Notes: a model not told the origin generated them from the letters alone. 17,019 nt of DNA from JALZHR01 sp036389695 (GCA_036389695.1 DASVWG010000167.1:1-17019), one strand, 5' to 3'. Positions 6,418 through 13,751 are shown, counted from the first letter of the stretch. Program-made: numbers and translations.

Positions 6418-7932
6418 ATGGACGCAGCGAAAAAGTCATACGACATTCCGAAATTCAAGGAGCAATACGAAAATTTTATCGGCGGCGAATGGGTCGCTCC
6501 GGTCGGCGGCGAGTATATCGAAAACACTTCGCCGGTGGACGGCAAAGTGTTTACGAAAGTAGCGCGTTCGACCGAGGCGGACATCGAGCTGGCATTGGAC
6601 GCGGCGCATAAAGCCGCGCCCGAATGGAACAACGCTTCGGCGACCGTGCGGAGCAATCTTTTGTGGAAGATTGCCGACAAGATGGAAGAAAATCTCGAAC
6701 TGCTCGCCCGCGCCGAAACGTGGGACAACGGCAAGCCGATTCGCGAAACGATGGCGGCGGATTTGCCGCTGGCGGTTGACCATTTTCGTTATTTCGCGGG
6801 CGTCATTCGCGCGGAAGAAGGCAGCGCGACCGAGCTCGACGCCAACACGGTTTCAATCAATATCAAAGAGCCGCTCGGCGTCGTCGCGCAGATTATTCCG
6901 TGGAATTTTCCTCTGCTGATGGCGACGTGGAAAATCGCGCCCGCGCTCGCCGCCGGAAACTGCACGATTGTCAAACCGGCGGAACAGACTCCGGCTTCGA
7001 TTATGGTTTTGATGGAATTGATTCAGGACATTCTGCCGCCCGGAGTTTTGAATATCGTCAACGGTTTCGGTCCCGAAGCCGGAAAACCGCTGGCGACCTC
7101 GGAGCGCGTGGCGAAAGTCGCGTTCACGGGCGAGACGACGACCGGACGCCTGATTATGCAGTACGCGTCGCAAAATCTGATTCCCGTGACGTTGGAACTC
7201 GGCGGCAAATCGCCGAACATTTTCTTTGAAAGCGTGATGGACGCGGACGACGAATTTTTCGATAAATGTCTGGAAGGCGCGGCGCTTTTCGCTTTGAATC
7301 AAGGCGAAGTCTGCACTTGCCCTTCGCGCATTCTGGTGCAGGAATCAATCGCCGACAAATTCATCCCGCGCATCATCGAGCGCACGAAAAATATTAAAAT
7401 GGGACATCCGCTCGACCCCGAAACGATGATTGGCGCGCAGGCGAGCCGCGACCAATACGAGAAAATCCTGAACTACATCCAAATCGGCAAGGACGAAGGC
7501 GCGGAAGTTCTCTGCGGCGGCGAAGCGTGTGGTCACGGCGACGAAATTGAAGGAGGATTTTACGTCCAGCCGACACTCATCAAAGGTCACAACAAGATGC
7601 GCGTTTTCCAGGAAGAAATCTTCGGTCCGGTTTCATCCGTGACGACATTTAAAGACGAAGCCGAAGCCATCGAAATCGCTAATGACACGCTTTACGGCTT
7701 AGGCGCGGGCGTCTGGACGCGCGACGCGCACCAGCTTTATCAGGTTCCGCGCGCGATTAAAGCCGGTCGCGTCTGGGTCAACTGTTATCACAATTACCCG
7801 GCGCACGCCCCGTTCGGCGGCTACAAAAAATCGGGCTTCGGGCGCGAAAACCACAAGATGATGCTCGACCATTACCGCAACAACAAAAATATGCTCATCT
7901 CTTACGACAAAAAAGCGATGGGATTTTTCTAG
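6418..7932 (+). CDS. NAD(P)-dependent aldehyde dehydrogenase (AldB/ExaC type)
   Basis: A 504-residue soluble aldehyde dehydrogenase that oxidises an aldehyde to the acid. QIIPWNFPLLMATWKIAPAL (158-177) is the nucleotide-binding region with the catalytic asparagine N163; FTGETTTGR (236-244) is the dinucleotide loop; LELGGKSPNIF (259-269) carries general base E260; NQGEVCTCPSR (294-304) carries nucleophile C299 with a second cysteine at 301; EEIFGPV (399-405) supplies the second conserved glutamate. The NQGEVCTCPSR form and the C-terminus HYRNNKNMLISY are characteristic of the acetaldehyde/chloroacetaldehyde dehydrogenase group (AldB, ExaC). AAGGAG precedes the ATG. A DUF779 gene, the usual partner of this group, lies 514 nt downstream, with another gene in between. 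Confidence 0.95.
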   Translation: MDAAKKSYDIPKFKEQYENFIGGEWVAPVGGEYIENTSPVDGKVFTKVARSTEADIELALDAAHKAAPEWNNASATVRSNLLWKIADKMEENLELLARAETWDNGKPIRETMAADLPLAVDHFRYFAGVIRAEEGSATELDANTVSINIKEPLGVVAQIIPWNFPLLMATWKIAPALAAGNCTIVKPAEQTPASIMVLMELIQDILPPGVLNIVNGFGPEAGKPLATSERVAKVAFTGETTTGRLIMQYASQNLIPVTLELGGKSPNIFFESVMDADDEFFDKCLEGAALFALNQGEVCTCPSRILVQESIADKFIPRIIERTKNIKMGHPLDPETMIGAQASRDQYEKILNYIQIGKDEGAEVLCGGEACGHGDEIEGGFYVQPTLIKGHNKMRVFQEEIFGPVSSVTTFKDEAEAIEIANDTLYGLGAGVWTRDAHQLYQVPRAIKAGRVWVNCYHNYPAHAPFGGYKKSGFGRENHKMMLDHYRNNKNMLISYDKKAMGFF

Positions 7933-7951
7933 AAAATGATTGTCGATAAAA

Positions 7952-7996
7952 CACGGATGAACGCGGATTTTATTTTTAGATTTGCGTTCATCCATG
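7952..7996. repeat. Inverted repeat of CACGGATGA type
   Basis: CACGGATGAACGC (7952-7964) pairs with GCGTTCATCCATG (7984-7996) with one mismatch around a 19-nt loop. The left arm carries two near copies of a 9-nt unit (CACGGATGA, ACGCGGATT). It lies 20 nt after the aldehyde dehydrogenase stop. It belongs by design, not by sequence, with the other short-unit hairpins in the window. Confidence 0.7.
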
Positions 7997-8036
7997 CTAC
8001 GGCTAATTAATTTTGGTAAATCTTTTTTCTATATAA

Positions 8037-8429
8037 ATGAATAAACAACACATCAAAACCGGATATAAAATCAGTTACATTTGTGTTGCGTTTTTATTGT
8101 TCTCAATAATGTTGTATTGCGTGATTTATTCAGAAGACTTGCTGACTCTATTGATTGCGCTTGGATTTCTAATTTTTTCAGTTATAGGAGGCATTTCTCC
8201 CTTTTTTGACAAACTAACGATTAACGATACTTTTATCGAAGTCAAACGTAGTTTTAGACGCAAAAGAATAAACATTGATGAAATTACTAATATTGTTATT
8301 CTTCACAATCAAGCGTTTGTAAAATCTGAGAAGAAGCACATTTACATTACTCAGGATTTTGAAAGTTGGCGAGAAGTCAGCATTGAATTAAGAAAAAAAT
8401 TTGCAGCGAAAAGAAATTTAGCAAATTGA
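8037..8429 (+). CDS. Small membrane protein with PH-like domain, AT-rich
   Basis: A 130-residue protein with two N-terminal membrane segments (about 11-31 and 35-52) followed by a cytosolic beta-rich domain, DKLTINDTFIEVKR (58-71) and KRINIDEITNIVI (76-88), resembling bacterial PH-like (bPH) domains. The function of such proteins is mostly unknown. The gene is visibly more AT-rich than its neighbours, with codons such as ATA, TTA and AAT common, and has no ribosome site. It separates the aldehyde dehydrogenase from its usual DUF779 partner, which suggests a later insertion. The protein at 11469-12020 has the same architecture. The fold assignment is by pattern only. Confidence 0.65.
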   Translation: MNKQHIKTGYKISYICVAFLLFSIMLYCVIYSEDLLTLLIALGFLIFSVIGGISPFFDKLTINDTFIEVKRSFRRKRINIDEITNIVILHNQAFVKSEKKHIYITQDFESWREVSIELRKKFAAKRNLAN

Positions 8430-8446
8430 TAAATTAACTTAGCATT

Positions 8447-8833
8447 ATGATAAAAAATATTCCGCGAGTAAAAGTCACCGACGAAGCGAAAAAAGTCATC
8501 AATGAGCTGCGCGCCAAACACGGCGCGTTGATGTTTCACCAGTCGGGCGGCTGCTGCGACGGGTCATCGCCGATGTGTTACGCGGACGGCGATTTTCTGG
8601 TCGGCTCATCAGACGTCTGGCTCGGCGAAATCGACGGCTGCGATTTTTATATGGCGAAAGACCAGTTTGAATTCTGGAAACACACGGAATTGACGATTGA
8701 CGTCACGCCCGGACGCGGCGCTTCGTTTTCGCTGGAGATTCCTCTGGGCGTGCGATTTGTGACCAAATCGAGAGTTTTTTCGCTGGCGGAAACCGAAAAT
8801 TTAATCGAAACGCGCGCGGGCGATATGGTTTGA
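8447..8833 (+). CDS. DUF779 domain protein
   Basis: A 128-residue soluble protein of the DUF779 family. Signatures are the N-terminal helix TDEAKKVINELRAKHG (11-26), the cysteine-rich segment HQSGGCCDGSSPMC (31-44), C65, and the beta segment TIDVTPGRGASFSLEIPLG (83-101) followed by RFVTKSRVF. Genes of this family commonly lie next to aldehyde dehydrogenases of the AldB/ExaC type and are thought to assist them, though the mechanism is not settled; the clustered cysteines suggest metal or redox function. Here the partner gene lies upstream on the same strand beyond the AT-rich insertion. The stop overlaps the possible TTG start of the next gene. The C-terminal 20 residues are acidic and less conserved. 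Confidence 0.85.
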   Translation: MIKNIPRVKVTDEAKKVINELRAKHGALMFHQSGGCCDGSSPMCYADGDFLVGSSDVWLGEIDGCDFYMAKDQFEFWKHTELTIDVTPGRGASFSLEIPLGVRFVTKSRVFSLAETENLIETRAGDMV

Positions 8834-9105
8834 TTTTTGTGAACTATAAGCCTTGCGACAAAAACAATAAAAAGATATGCGTGGGCGATTGGGTCAGATT
8901 AATTGATGTTCCGCCGGATATTGAAAAAATGCCCGAAGAAACTCAAATCGTTTTTGAAAAGGCTCTCGGAAAAACTTTCCGAATCGACAATTTCAACCGA
9001 TACGGTCACGCGGAATTAGATTTATCAAAGAAAGTTGTTAAATTTAATACGATTTGGGTTGAGCCGCATTTCCTTGTTTTGTTCCGCAGAAAAATTAAAA
9101 AGTAA
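8830..9105 (+). CDS. Hypothetical small protein, 91 aa
   Basis: A soluble protein of 91 residues from the TTG at 8830, which overlaps the DUF779 stop by 4 nt, or 88 residues from the GTG at 8839; neither start has a ribosome site. The segment KKICVGDWVRLIDVPPDI (residues 14-31) looks like a small beta-barrel strand pair, as in SH3- or Hypervirulence-type folds, followed by an acidic helix (MPEETQIVFEKALGKTF) and a basic C-terminal tail (FRRKIKK). I recall similar small hypothetical proteins ending in IWVEP plus an RRF/FRR tail, but cannot assign a function. The gene is AT-rich and sits 2 nt before the ArsC/Spx gene, so it is probably co-translated with its neighbours. Confidence 0.6.
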   Translation: MIFVNYKPCDKNNKKICVGDWVRLIDVPPDIEKMPEETQIVFEKALGKTFRIDNFNRYGHAELDLSKKVVKFNTIWVEPHFLVLFRRKIKK

Positions 9106-9107
9106 AT

Positions 9108-9473
9108 ATGTCAGAAAAAATTACCGTCTACGAAAAACCGACCTGCACGACTTGTCGCAAATTGGCGAAATTCTTTGAAGAAAACGGCATCGAGCACGAA
9201 AAGGTAAATTATTTTATCGAGCCTTTGTCGGAAGAAAAGCTGCGCGATTTGCTGGCGAAAGCGAAGCTCGCGCCGGCGGACGTTTTGCGAAAAAACGAGC
9301 CGCTTTACAAAGAGCTTAATATCTCCGCAGAAACGTCGCCGGGCGAAATTATCGATTTGATAATCAAACATCCGAGTCTTTTGCAGCGCCCGATTGTCGA
9401 AGTCGGGCAACGTGCCGTCCTCGCCCGTCCGGTCGAGAAAGTAATCGAGTTAATCAAACCGCAAAATAAATGA
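9108..9473 (+). CDS. ArsC/Spx family thioredoxin-fold protein (arsenate reductase-like)
   Basis: A 121-residue protein of the ArsC/Spx/YffB superfamily. The N-terminal strand ITVYEKPTCTTCRKLAKFF (5-23) holds catalytic C13 and a second cysteine C16. VLRKNEPLYKEL (59-70) supplies R61, LLQRPIVEVG (91-100) supplies R94, and LARPVEKVI has R107; these fit the Cys12, Arg60, Arg94 and Arg107 set of glutaredoxin-dependent arsenate reductase. The CxxC form, however, is also that of Spx/MgsR regulators and of some YffB proteins, so reduction of arsenate is not certain. No arsenic resistance genes are nearby. The stop overlaps the ATG of the next gene in ATGA, indicating translational coupling. Confidence 0.85.
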   Translation: MSEKITVYEKPTCTTCRKLAKFFEENGIEHEKVNYFIEPLSEEKLRDLLAKAKLAPADVLRKNEPLYKELNISAETSPGEIIDLIIKHPSLLQRPIVEVGQRAVLARPVEKVIELIKPQNK

Positions 9474-9937
9474 ATACCGTCGAGCATCTGCGTCAACTTT
9501 TCGCCTACAACGACTGGGCAAATCGCCGCTTAATCGTCGCGCTGAAAGACGCGCCGTCGGCAAAATCGCAAAAAATTCTGGCGCATCTGCTTATCACCGA
9601 GCAGGAATATTTTGGGCGGCTGCACGGCAAAGATTCGACCGGCTTCGCCTTCTGGCAGGATTTATCGCTGGAAGATTGCGCCGCGCTGGCGCGCGAAACG
9701 TCCGAAAAATACGAAAAGCTTTTGCGCCGTTTCGATGACGAAGGCTTAGACATCGCCGCCGGATACAAAACCAGCGAAGGCGTCGCTTATGAAAACACTT
9801 ACCGCGAGCTTTTGACGCACGTTTTGTTTCATTCCTCGATTCATCGCGGAAATATTATTTTAAAACTGCGCGAGGAAGGCTTTACGCCGCCGAAAATCGA
9901 TTACATAATTTATCTCAGGGAAACGAAATATATTTAA
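9470..9937 (+). CDS. DinB family metal-binding four-helix protein
   Basis: A 155-residue protein of the DinB/YfiT superfamily. The N-terminus LRQLFAYNDWANRRLIVAL (7-25) is the typical first helix. The presumed metal-binding histidines are H39 (in ILAHLLITEQEYF), H121 and H125 (in LFHSSIHRGNI), the usual one-plus-HxxxH arrangement. Members are often thiol-dependent transferases (bacillithiol or mycothiol) or have unknown roles, and many are stress-induced. The start ATG overlaps the ArsC/Spx stop. Downstream the TAACTGA hairpin begins about 8 nt after the stop. This is the last gene of the segment inserted between trpS and scpA. Confidence 0.85.
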   Translation: MNTVEHLRQLFAYNDWANRRLIVALKDAPSAKSQKILAHLLITEQEYFGRLHGKDSTGFAFWQDLSLEDCAALARETSEKYEKLLRRFDDEGLDIAAGYKTSEGVAYENTYRELLTHVLFHSSIHRGNIILKLREEGFTPPKIDYIIYLRETKYI

Positions 9938-9945
9938 GTGAGAGT

Positions 9946-10013
9946 TGATAACTGATAACTGATAGTTGAAAATCATTCTTAACTATCAGTTATCAGTTAT
10001 CAGTTATCAGTTA
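9946..10013. repeat. Heptamer hairpin repeat (TAACTGA), right copy
   Basis: The perfect 22-bp stem is 9946-9967 against 9981-10002 with a 13-nt loop; the right arm has additional CAGTTAT units up to 10013. The arms are the same sequence as in the copy at 4385-4454, while the loops differ. It ends 5 nt before the scpA ATG, so it occupies the place where a ribosome site should be. Confidence 0.88.
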
Positions 10014-10018
10014 ATTCG

Positions 10019-10801
10019 ATGGAACAGCAGCAACCCGAACAACTCACTTTCGATTTCTACACCGAGCAGCCGCACATCACGACGGAATCGCGTGACGAAA
10101 TCAAGCTCGAGCTCGGCGCCTTTGCCGGACCTCTGGATTTGCTTCTTTATCTCATCAAGCAGGAACAGGCGAATATTTTCGACATTCCGATTGCGAAAAT
10201 CACGGACGAATATTTGAAATACATTCGGCTGATGGACAAGCTCGACATCGCGGTAGCGGGCGATTTTCTGGTGATGGCGGCGACCTTAATTGAGATAAAA
10301 TCGAAAATGCTGCTGCCGCGCGACCCGTCCGACGCAGGCGAAGAGGAAATGGAAGACCCGCGACAGGAACTGGTCAATCGCCTGCTCGAACATCAAAAGT
10401 TTAAAAACGCGGCGGAAATGCTGTGGTCGCGCGCGACGGTCGAGCAAGCCGTTTTCGTGCGTGGGAAAATCGAATCGGACGATAATAACGCGGAAACAAA
10501 CGCGACGGTTTTCGATTTGCTCAGCGTTTTTCAAAAAATTCTCGCGCGGCAGCGGCAGGAAATCGAACTGGAAATCGAGCGCGAAGAAATGTCTCTGGCG
10601 GAAATGCTCGACAATCTGAAAAAGCGTATTTTCAAAGCGAAAGAAATAAACCTGCGGGAGTTTTTCGAGCAGATGCGCTCGAAACGCGAGCTCGTTCTGG
10701 CGTTTATCGCCGTGCTGGAAATCGTCCGCACGGAAAGCGTCAGCCTCGTGCAGGAAAAGATTTTCGGCGATATTATTTTACGAAGAATTCAAACAGGATA
10801 G
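10019..10801 (+). CDS. scpA: Segregation and condensation protein A
   Basis: A 260-residue kleisin that bridges the heads of SMC and binds ScpB dimers, forming the condensin that organises and segregates the chromosome. LELGAFAGPLDLLLYLIKQ (30-48) followed by IFDIPIAKITDEYLKYI (53-69) is the SMC-neck-binding N-terminal domain signature. The middle (100-200) is acidic and helical, and the C-terminus LVLAFIAVLEIVRTE then FGDIILRRIQ is the winged-helix that contacts the SMC cap. Length is normal. The ATG at 10019 is the only reasonable start, yet no Shine-Dalgarno sequence exists because the heptamer hairpin abuts it. The last codons (QTG) and the TAG stop lie inside the left arm of the next inverted repeat. 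Confidence 0.95.
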   Translation: MEQQQPEQLTFDFYTEQPHITTESRDEIKLELGAFAGPLDLLLYLIKQEQANIFDIPIAKITDEYLKYIRLMDKLDIAVAGDFLVMAATLIEIKSKMLLPRDPSDAGEEEMEDPRQELVNRLLEHQKFKNAAEMLWSRATVEQAVFVRGKIESDDNNAETNATVFDLLSVFQKILARQRQEIELEIEREEMSLAEMLDNLKKRIFKAKEINLREFFEQMRSKRELVLAFIAVLEIVRTESVSLVQEKIFGDIILRRIQTG

Positions 10802-10879
10802 ACAGGATACACAGGATAAAGCGAATAAAATTCAAGTTGATTTCTTTTATTTTATCCTGTCTATCCTGTCCATCCTGTT
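10792..10879. repeat. Inverted repeat of 9-nt units (ACAGGATAG type)
   Basis: The left arm, 10792-10820, is AACAGGATAG-ACAGGATAC-ACAGGATAAA. The right arm, 10851-10879, is its inverse complement with two mismatches in 29. The loop also has partly pairing A/T tracts. The left arm supplies the scpA stop codon, and the right arm ends 11 nt before the scpB ATG. Confidence 0.87.
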
Positions 10880-10890
10880 AAAATCTGTCT

Positions 10891-11469
10891 ATGACCGATA
10901 CAGTTTCAGAAACAGCTACGGAAGAAATCGAAAAACAACCGCGCAGCATCGCCGAACTGATGGCGATTTGCGAGGCTTTAATCTTTGTTTCCGACGAGCC
11001 TTTGAGCGTCAAGACGATGGCTGACGTTCTGGAAGAGGAACGCGAGACGATTCAAGCCGCCGTCGAAGAACTGGCGAAGGAATACGAGCAGCGCGAAGGC
11101 GGCTTGCAGCTGCGCGAAATCGGCGGCGGCTGGCAAATCTCGACGCGCCCCGAACATCACGAACACATCCGCGCTTTTCTGAAAACGCGCCCGAGCGCGA
11201 AGCTTTCGCTCGCCGCGCTGGAAACAATCGCCGTCATCGCCTACAAACAGCCCGTCACCGTGCCCGAAATTCTGGAGATTCGCGGCGTTCAATCGGCGTC
11301 GGCAATCAAAACTCTGCTGGATAAACGCCTGATTGTCGCCAAAGGTCGCAAGGAAACCGTCGGGCGACCGATGCAGTACGGCACGTCGAAGGATTTTCTG
11401 ATTCAATTCGGCTTAAAAGATTTGTCGGAGCTGCCTTCGATTGAAGATTTTGAAGATTTGGTTCAATAA
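10891..11469 (+). CDS. scpB: Segregation and condensation protein B
   Basis: A 192-residue protein that dimerises and binds the ScpA linker in the SMC-ScpAB condensin. It consists of two winged-helix domains: the first about 20-95 with ELMAICEALIFVSDEPLS and GGLQLREIGGGWQISTRPEH, the second about 103-185 with KLSLAALETIAVIAYKQPVT and then EILEIRGVQSASAIKTLLDK and GRPMQYGTS. These segments are diagnostic. An acidic N-terminal extension of about 18 residues precedes domain one, and the tail is acidic. No ribosome site is visible, and the inverted repeat lies immediately upstream. The stop overlaps the next ATG by one nucleotide (TAATG), so the following gene is translationally coupled. Confidence 0.96.
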   Translation: MTDTVSETATEEIEKQPRSIAELMAICEALIFVSDEPLSVKTMADVLEEERETIQAAVEELAKEYEQREGGLQLREIGGGWQISTRPEHHEHIRAFLKTRPSAKLSLAALETIAVIAYKQPVTVPEILEIRGVQSASAIKTLLDKRLIVAKGRKETVGRPMQYGTSKDFLIQFGLKDLSELPSIEDFEDLVQ

Positions 11470-12020
11470 TGCAAACCGAACAAATTGGAAATGAGCTCAT
11501 CGTGCGGGAAACGCCCGGATGTTTATGGATTTTCGGTTTGTTTTTCGCGTTTATCGGCGGCGTGTTCGTTTACGGCTCGCTCGGCGGTTTTGTGAATTAT
11601 GCTAAGCACGAGTTTTGGATGCCGGCGCTTTCTTTGCTGGTGGGTTTAATCGGCGTTGCCGCCGGAATCTGGATAATCTACGGCGCGCCGATGACGAAAG
11701 TCGTTATCAACCGGCTCGAAAACACCGTTTTGCTGAAACGCTTCGGCTTATTCGGCAGACGCGAAAGCTTTTACGCTTTCGATGAAATCGAGCGCTTTTG
11801 TCTCGTCGAAGAAAAGGACTCGGAAGGCGATAACATCTGGTTTCTGGGAATGAAGCTCGCGGACGAAAATGAAACAATTAAAGTTTCATCGCTCGCCAGC
11901 CACGACGAACGCTTCGTCAACGGTTTCGTCTTTCAAATTAATGAATTTACGCGCAAACAAATTTCTTCGTCCGGGATGATTCTCGAAGGCGAAGATGAAA
12001 GCGGCGCGGAAATAAGTTAG
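11469..12020 (+). CDS. Membrane protein with PH-like domain
   Basis: A 183-residue protein with two N-terminal membrane segments (about 18-40 and 51-72) and a cytosolic beta-rich domain with KVVINRLENTVLLKRFGLFG (77-96), then RESFYAFDEIERFCLVEE (98-115), resembling bacterial PH-like domains. The tail (160-183) is acidic and serine-rich. The function is unknown. The ATG overlaps the scpB stop in TAATG, which implies coupled translation, and rluB follows after 17 nt, so the gene is embedded in the scpAB-rluB operon. Codon use matches the operon, unlike the similarly built AT-rich protein at 8037-8429. The two share architecture, with little sequence similarity that I can see. Confidence 0.7.
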   Translation: MQTEQIGNELIVRETPGCLWIFGLFFAFIGGVFVYGSLGGFVNYAKHEFWMPALSLLVGLIGVAAGIWIIYGAPMTKVVINRLENTVLLKRFGLFGRRESFYAFDEIERFCLVEEKDSEGDNIWFLGMKLADENETIKVSSLASHDERFVNGFVFQINEFTRKQISSSGMILEGEDESGAEIS

Positions 12021-12037
12021 AATTTTCGCATAGCATT

Positions 12038-12856
12038 ATGCAGGAACGTTTACAAAAACTTATCGCGCAAGCCGGAATCGCTTCGCGCCGCCGCGCCGAA
12101 GAAATGATTGAAGCCGGACTCGTCACCGTCAACGGCGAAATCATTCGCGAGCTCGGCACGAAAGCCGACCCCGAAACCGACCACATCAAAGTCAACGGCA
12201 AATTAATCAACAAGCTTCTGGAAAAGCGCGCCAGCGTCTACGTTTTGTTGAATAAACCGAAAGGCTACCTGTCCAGCGCCGCCGACCCGGAAGGCAGAAA
12301 GCTCGTCACCGATTTGGTGAAAGGCTTCGGCAAGCTTTTCCCCGTCGGCAGATTGGATTTCAACACCGAAGGCTTAATAATTCTCACCAACGACGGCGAT
12401 TTTTCCAATTTTATCGCCTCGTCGAAAGCCGTCCCGAAAGTCTACGAGGTCAAAGTCAAAGGCATCCCGAACGAAAACGCAATTAATAAACTGCGTCGCG
12501 GCATCGAGCTGGAAGACGGCTTCAAAACCGCGCCCGCCGAAATCAAAACCTTAAAAGCGACTGACAAAAACGGCTGGTTCGAAGTCACATTGCACGAAGG
12601 ACACAACCAGCAAATCCGCAAAATGTTCGACGCCATCGGCAATTCCGTCGTTAAATTAAGACGCATCGCCATCGGCAGCATCCACGAACCCCAAATGCCT
12701 ATCGGCGCGTATCGTCTGCTCGACGAAAAGGAAATCAAACAACTCGTCAAACCTTTCAAAAAGCCCGTCCCGAAAGCCAAGCCCGAAAAATCAAACGACA
12801 AACCGGCGGAACATTCGCGCGCGCTCAAACCGAAAAGACCGAAACACAGACGTTGA
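12038..12856 (+). CDS. rluB: 23S rRNA pseudouridine synthase (RluB/RsuA family)
   Basis: A 272-residue enzyme that isomerises a uridine of rRNA to pseudouridine, probably in 23S rRNA. The N-terminal S4 RNA-binding domain is RLQKLIAQAGIASRRRAEEMI (4-24) and VTVNGE (29-34). The catalytic domain begins with YVLLNKPKGYLSS (68-80); FPVGRLDFNTEGLIILTNDGD (101-121) contains nucleophile D107, and HEGHNQQIRKMFDAIG is the family's third motif. The C-terminal 35 residues are a lysine- and arginine-rich tail (KPFKKPVPKAKPEK and onward), common in the RluB branch and likely to bind RNA. RluE and RsuA are alternatives by homology, but the scpB neighbourhood favours RluB. The last 32 nt overlap the 3' end of the convergent gene. 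Confidence 0.93.
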   Translation: MQERLQKLIAQAGIASRRRAEEMIEAGLVTVNGEIIRELGTKADPETDHIKVNGKLINKLLEKRASVYVLLNKPKGYLSSAADPEGRKLVTDLVKGFGKLFPVGRLDFNTEGLIILTNDGDFSNFIASSKAVPKVYEVKVKGIPNENAINKLRRGIELEDGFKTAPAEIKTLKATDKNGWFEVTLHEGHNQQIRKMFDAIGNSVVKLRRIAIGSIHEPQMPIGAYRLLDEKEIKQLVKPFKKPVPKAKPEKSNDKPAEHSRALKPKRPKHRR

Positions 12857-13751
12857 GAATGTTATTGAAGAATCTCCTTATAATTCCTTTTGGAGAATCC
12901 CTGATTTCCTTTGGAGTTTCGTTGGTTATTGACAATTCAATGTGTCTTTTTTTAGCGATTGCTTCAAATTCGTTAACTAACCCGCCAAATTCGGTGACTT
13001 CTTGTTGCCAAATAGACGTGATTCTTTCCGAATGCCCATTTATCTCGACTTCGTTAACCGTTTCAGCTATTTCTCTGGCTTTTTGCCAAGCCCTTAGAAA
13101 TAGCTTTTTATGTTTTTCAGGTAGTGAAATAGTATATCGTCCTGCCGCCAGCATTGTTTTTTCGGCATCTTTTACATTTTCCGCAGAGTAGGAGCCGGTT
13201 TCCATCGGTGCGAGAGTGTGATAGTAAACGAAAATGGCGTTGTAAAGCTCATCATAGGCTTTTCTTTCAGCATTGAAGCGATTCTTTTGGAACTCCAGAT
13301 TTAGTTGCAGACTGCTGTTTAATGCGGAAAGGTCACGATTGAATTCACTTTTTAAAGTTTCTATTTTAAGTAGAACTTCGTGCGACAGCGCTGCCTTTTT
13401 GGTTTCTATCTCATTGGCAACCGCGACAGCCAGAGACGCTTTGTATTGTTCTAATATCGCCCCGACATCTATTGTATTTATTTTTCTAACTTCTTCGAGA
13501 TTAACTGCGGAATCGCTTCTTACTTTTTCCAAATCCGCCGCCGATTTGGTTTGCTTATAAACTACAAACATAGAAACAAAAGCGGTTGTGAATCCGGTAA
13601 GAACGGTTAACCAGATTCCTGCTAATTTTATAAAAGCATCCCAGGAATGATTTTGTGATACTGTCTGTTGGTATGATACGGCAATAATCGTAATAACCAG
13701 AGCAATATATATACCTATTGCAATCAGGAGAGCTTTTGTTTCTTTTTTCAT
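12825..13751 (-). CDS. Hypothetical membrane-anchored coiled-coil protein
   Basis: A 308-residue protein from the ATG at 13751, chosen over a start 33 nt upstream because GGAGGAG lies 10 nt before it and because this avoids overlap with the upstream gene. Two N-terminal membrane segments (about 7-26 and 42-65) are followed by a long charged helical region (70-180) with heptad-like spacing, DLEKVRSDSAVNLEEVRK and IETLKSEFNRDLSALNSSLQ, probably coiled coil. A helical cytosolic domain (180-270) and a basic tail (PKGIIRRFFNNIL) complete it. No known motif is visible. The gene is AT-rich compared with rluB, and its last residues (VCVSVFSV) are encoded antisense to the rluB tail, as if an original 3' end was lost. 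It forms an operon with the gene upstream of it. Confidence 0.75.
   Translation of the reverse strand: MKKETKALLIAIGIYIALVITIIAVSYQQTVSQNHSWDAFIKLAGIWLTVLTGFTTAFVSMFVVYKQTKSAADLEKVRSDSAVNLEEVRKINTIDVGAILEQYKASLAVAVANEIETKKAALSHEVLLKIETLKSEFNRDLSALNSSLQLNLEFQKNRFNAERKAYDELYNAIFVYYHTLAPMETGSYSAENVKDAEKTMLAAGRYTISLPEKHKKLFLRAWQKAREIAETVNEVEINGHSERITSIWQQEVTEFGGLVNEFEAIAKKRHIELSITNETPKEIRDSPKGIIRRFFNNILNVCVSVFSV

Noticed and set aside
6402..7995. Many frames antisense to or shifted in the aldehyde dehydrogenase gene
   Set aside because: They are shadows of a clearly identified gene with no motifs of their own.
4385..10879. Short-unit hairpins as rho-independent terminators
   Set aside because: None is followed by a T-run, several lie before start codons, and one contains a stop codon inside an operon.
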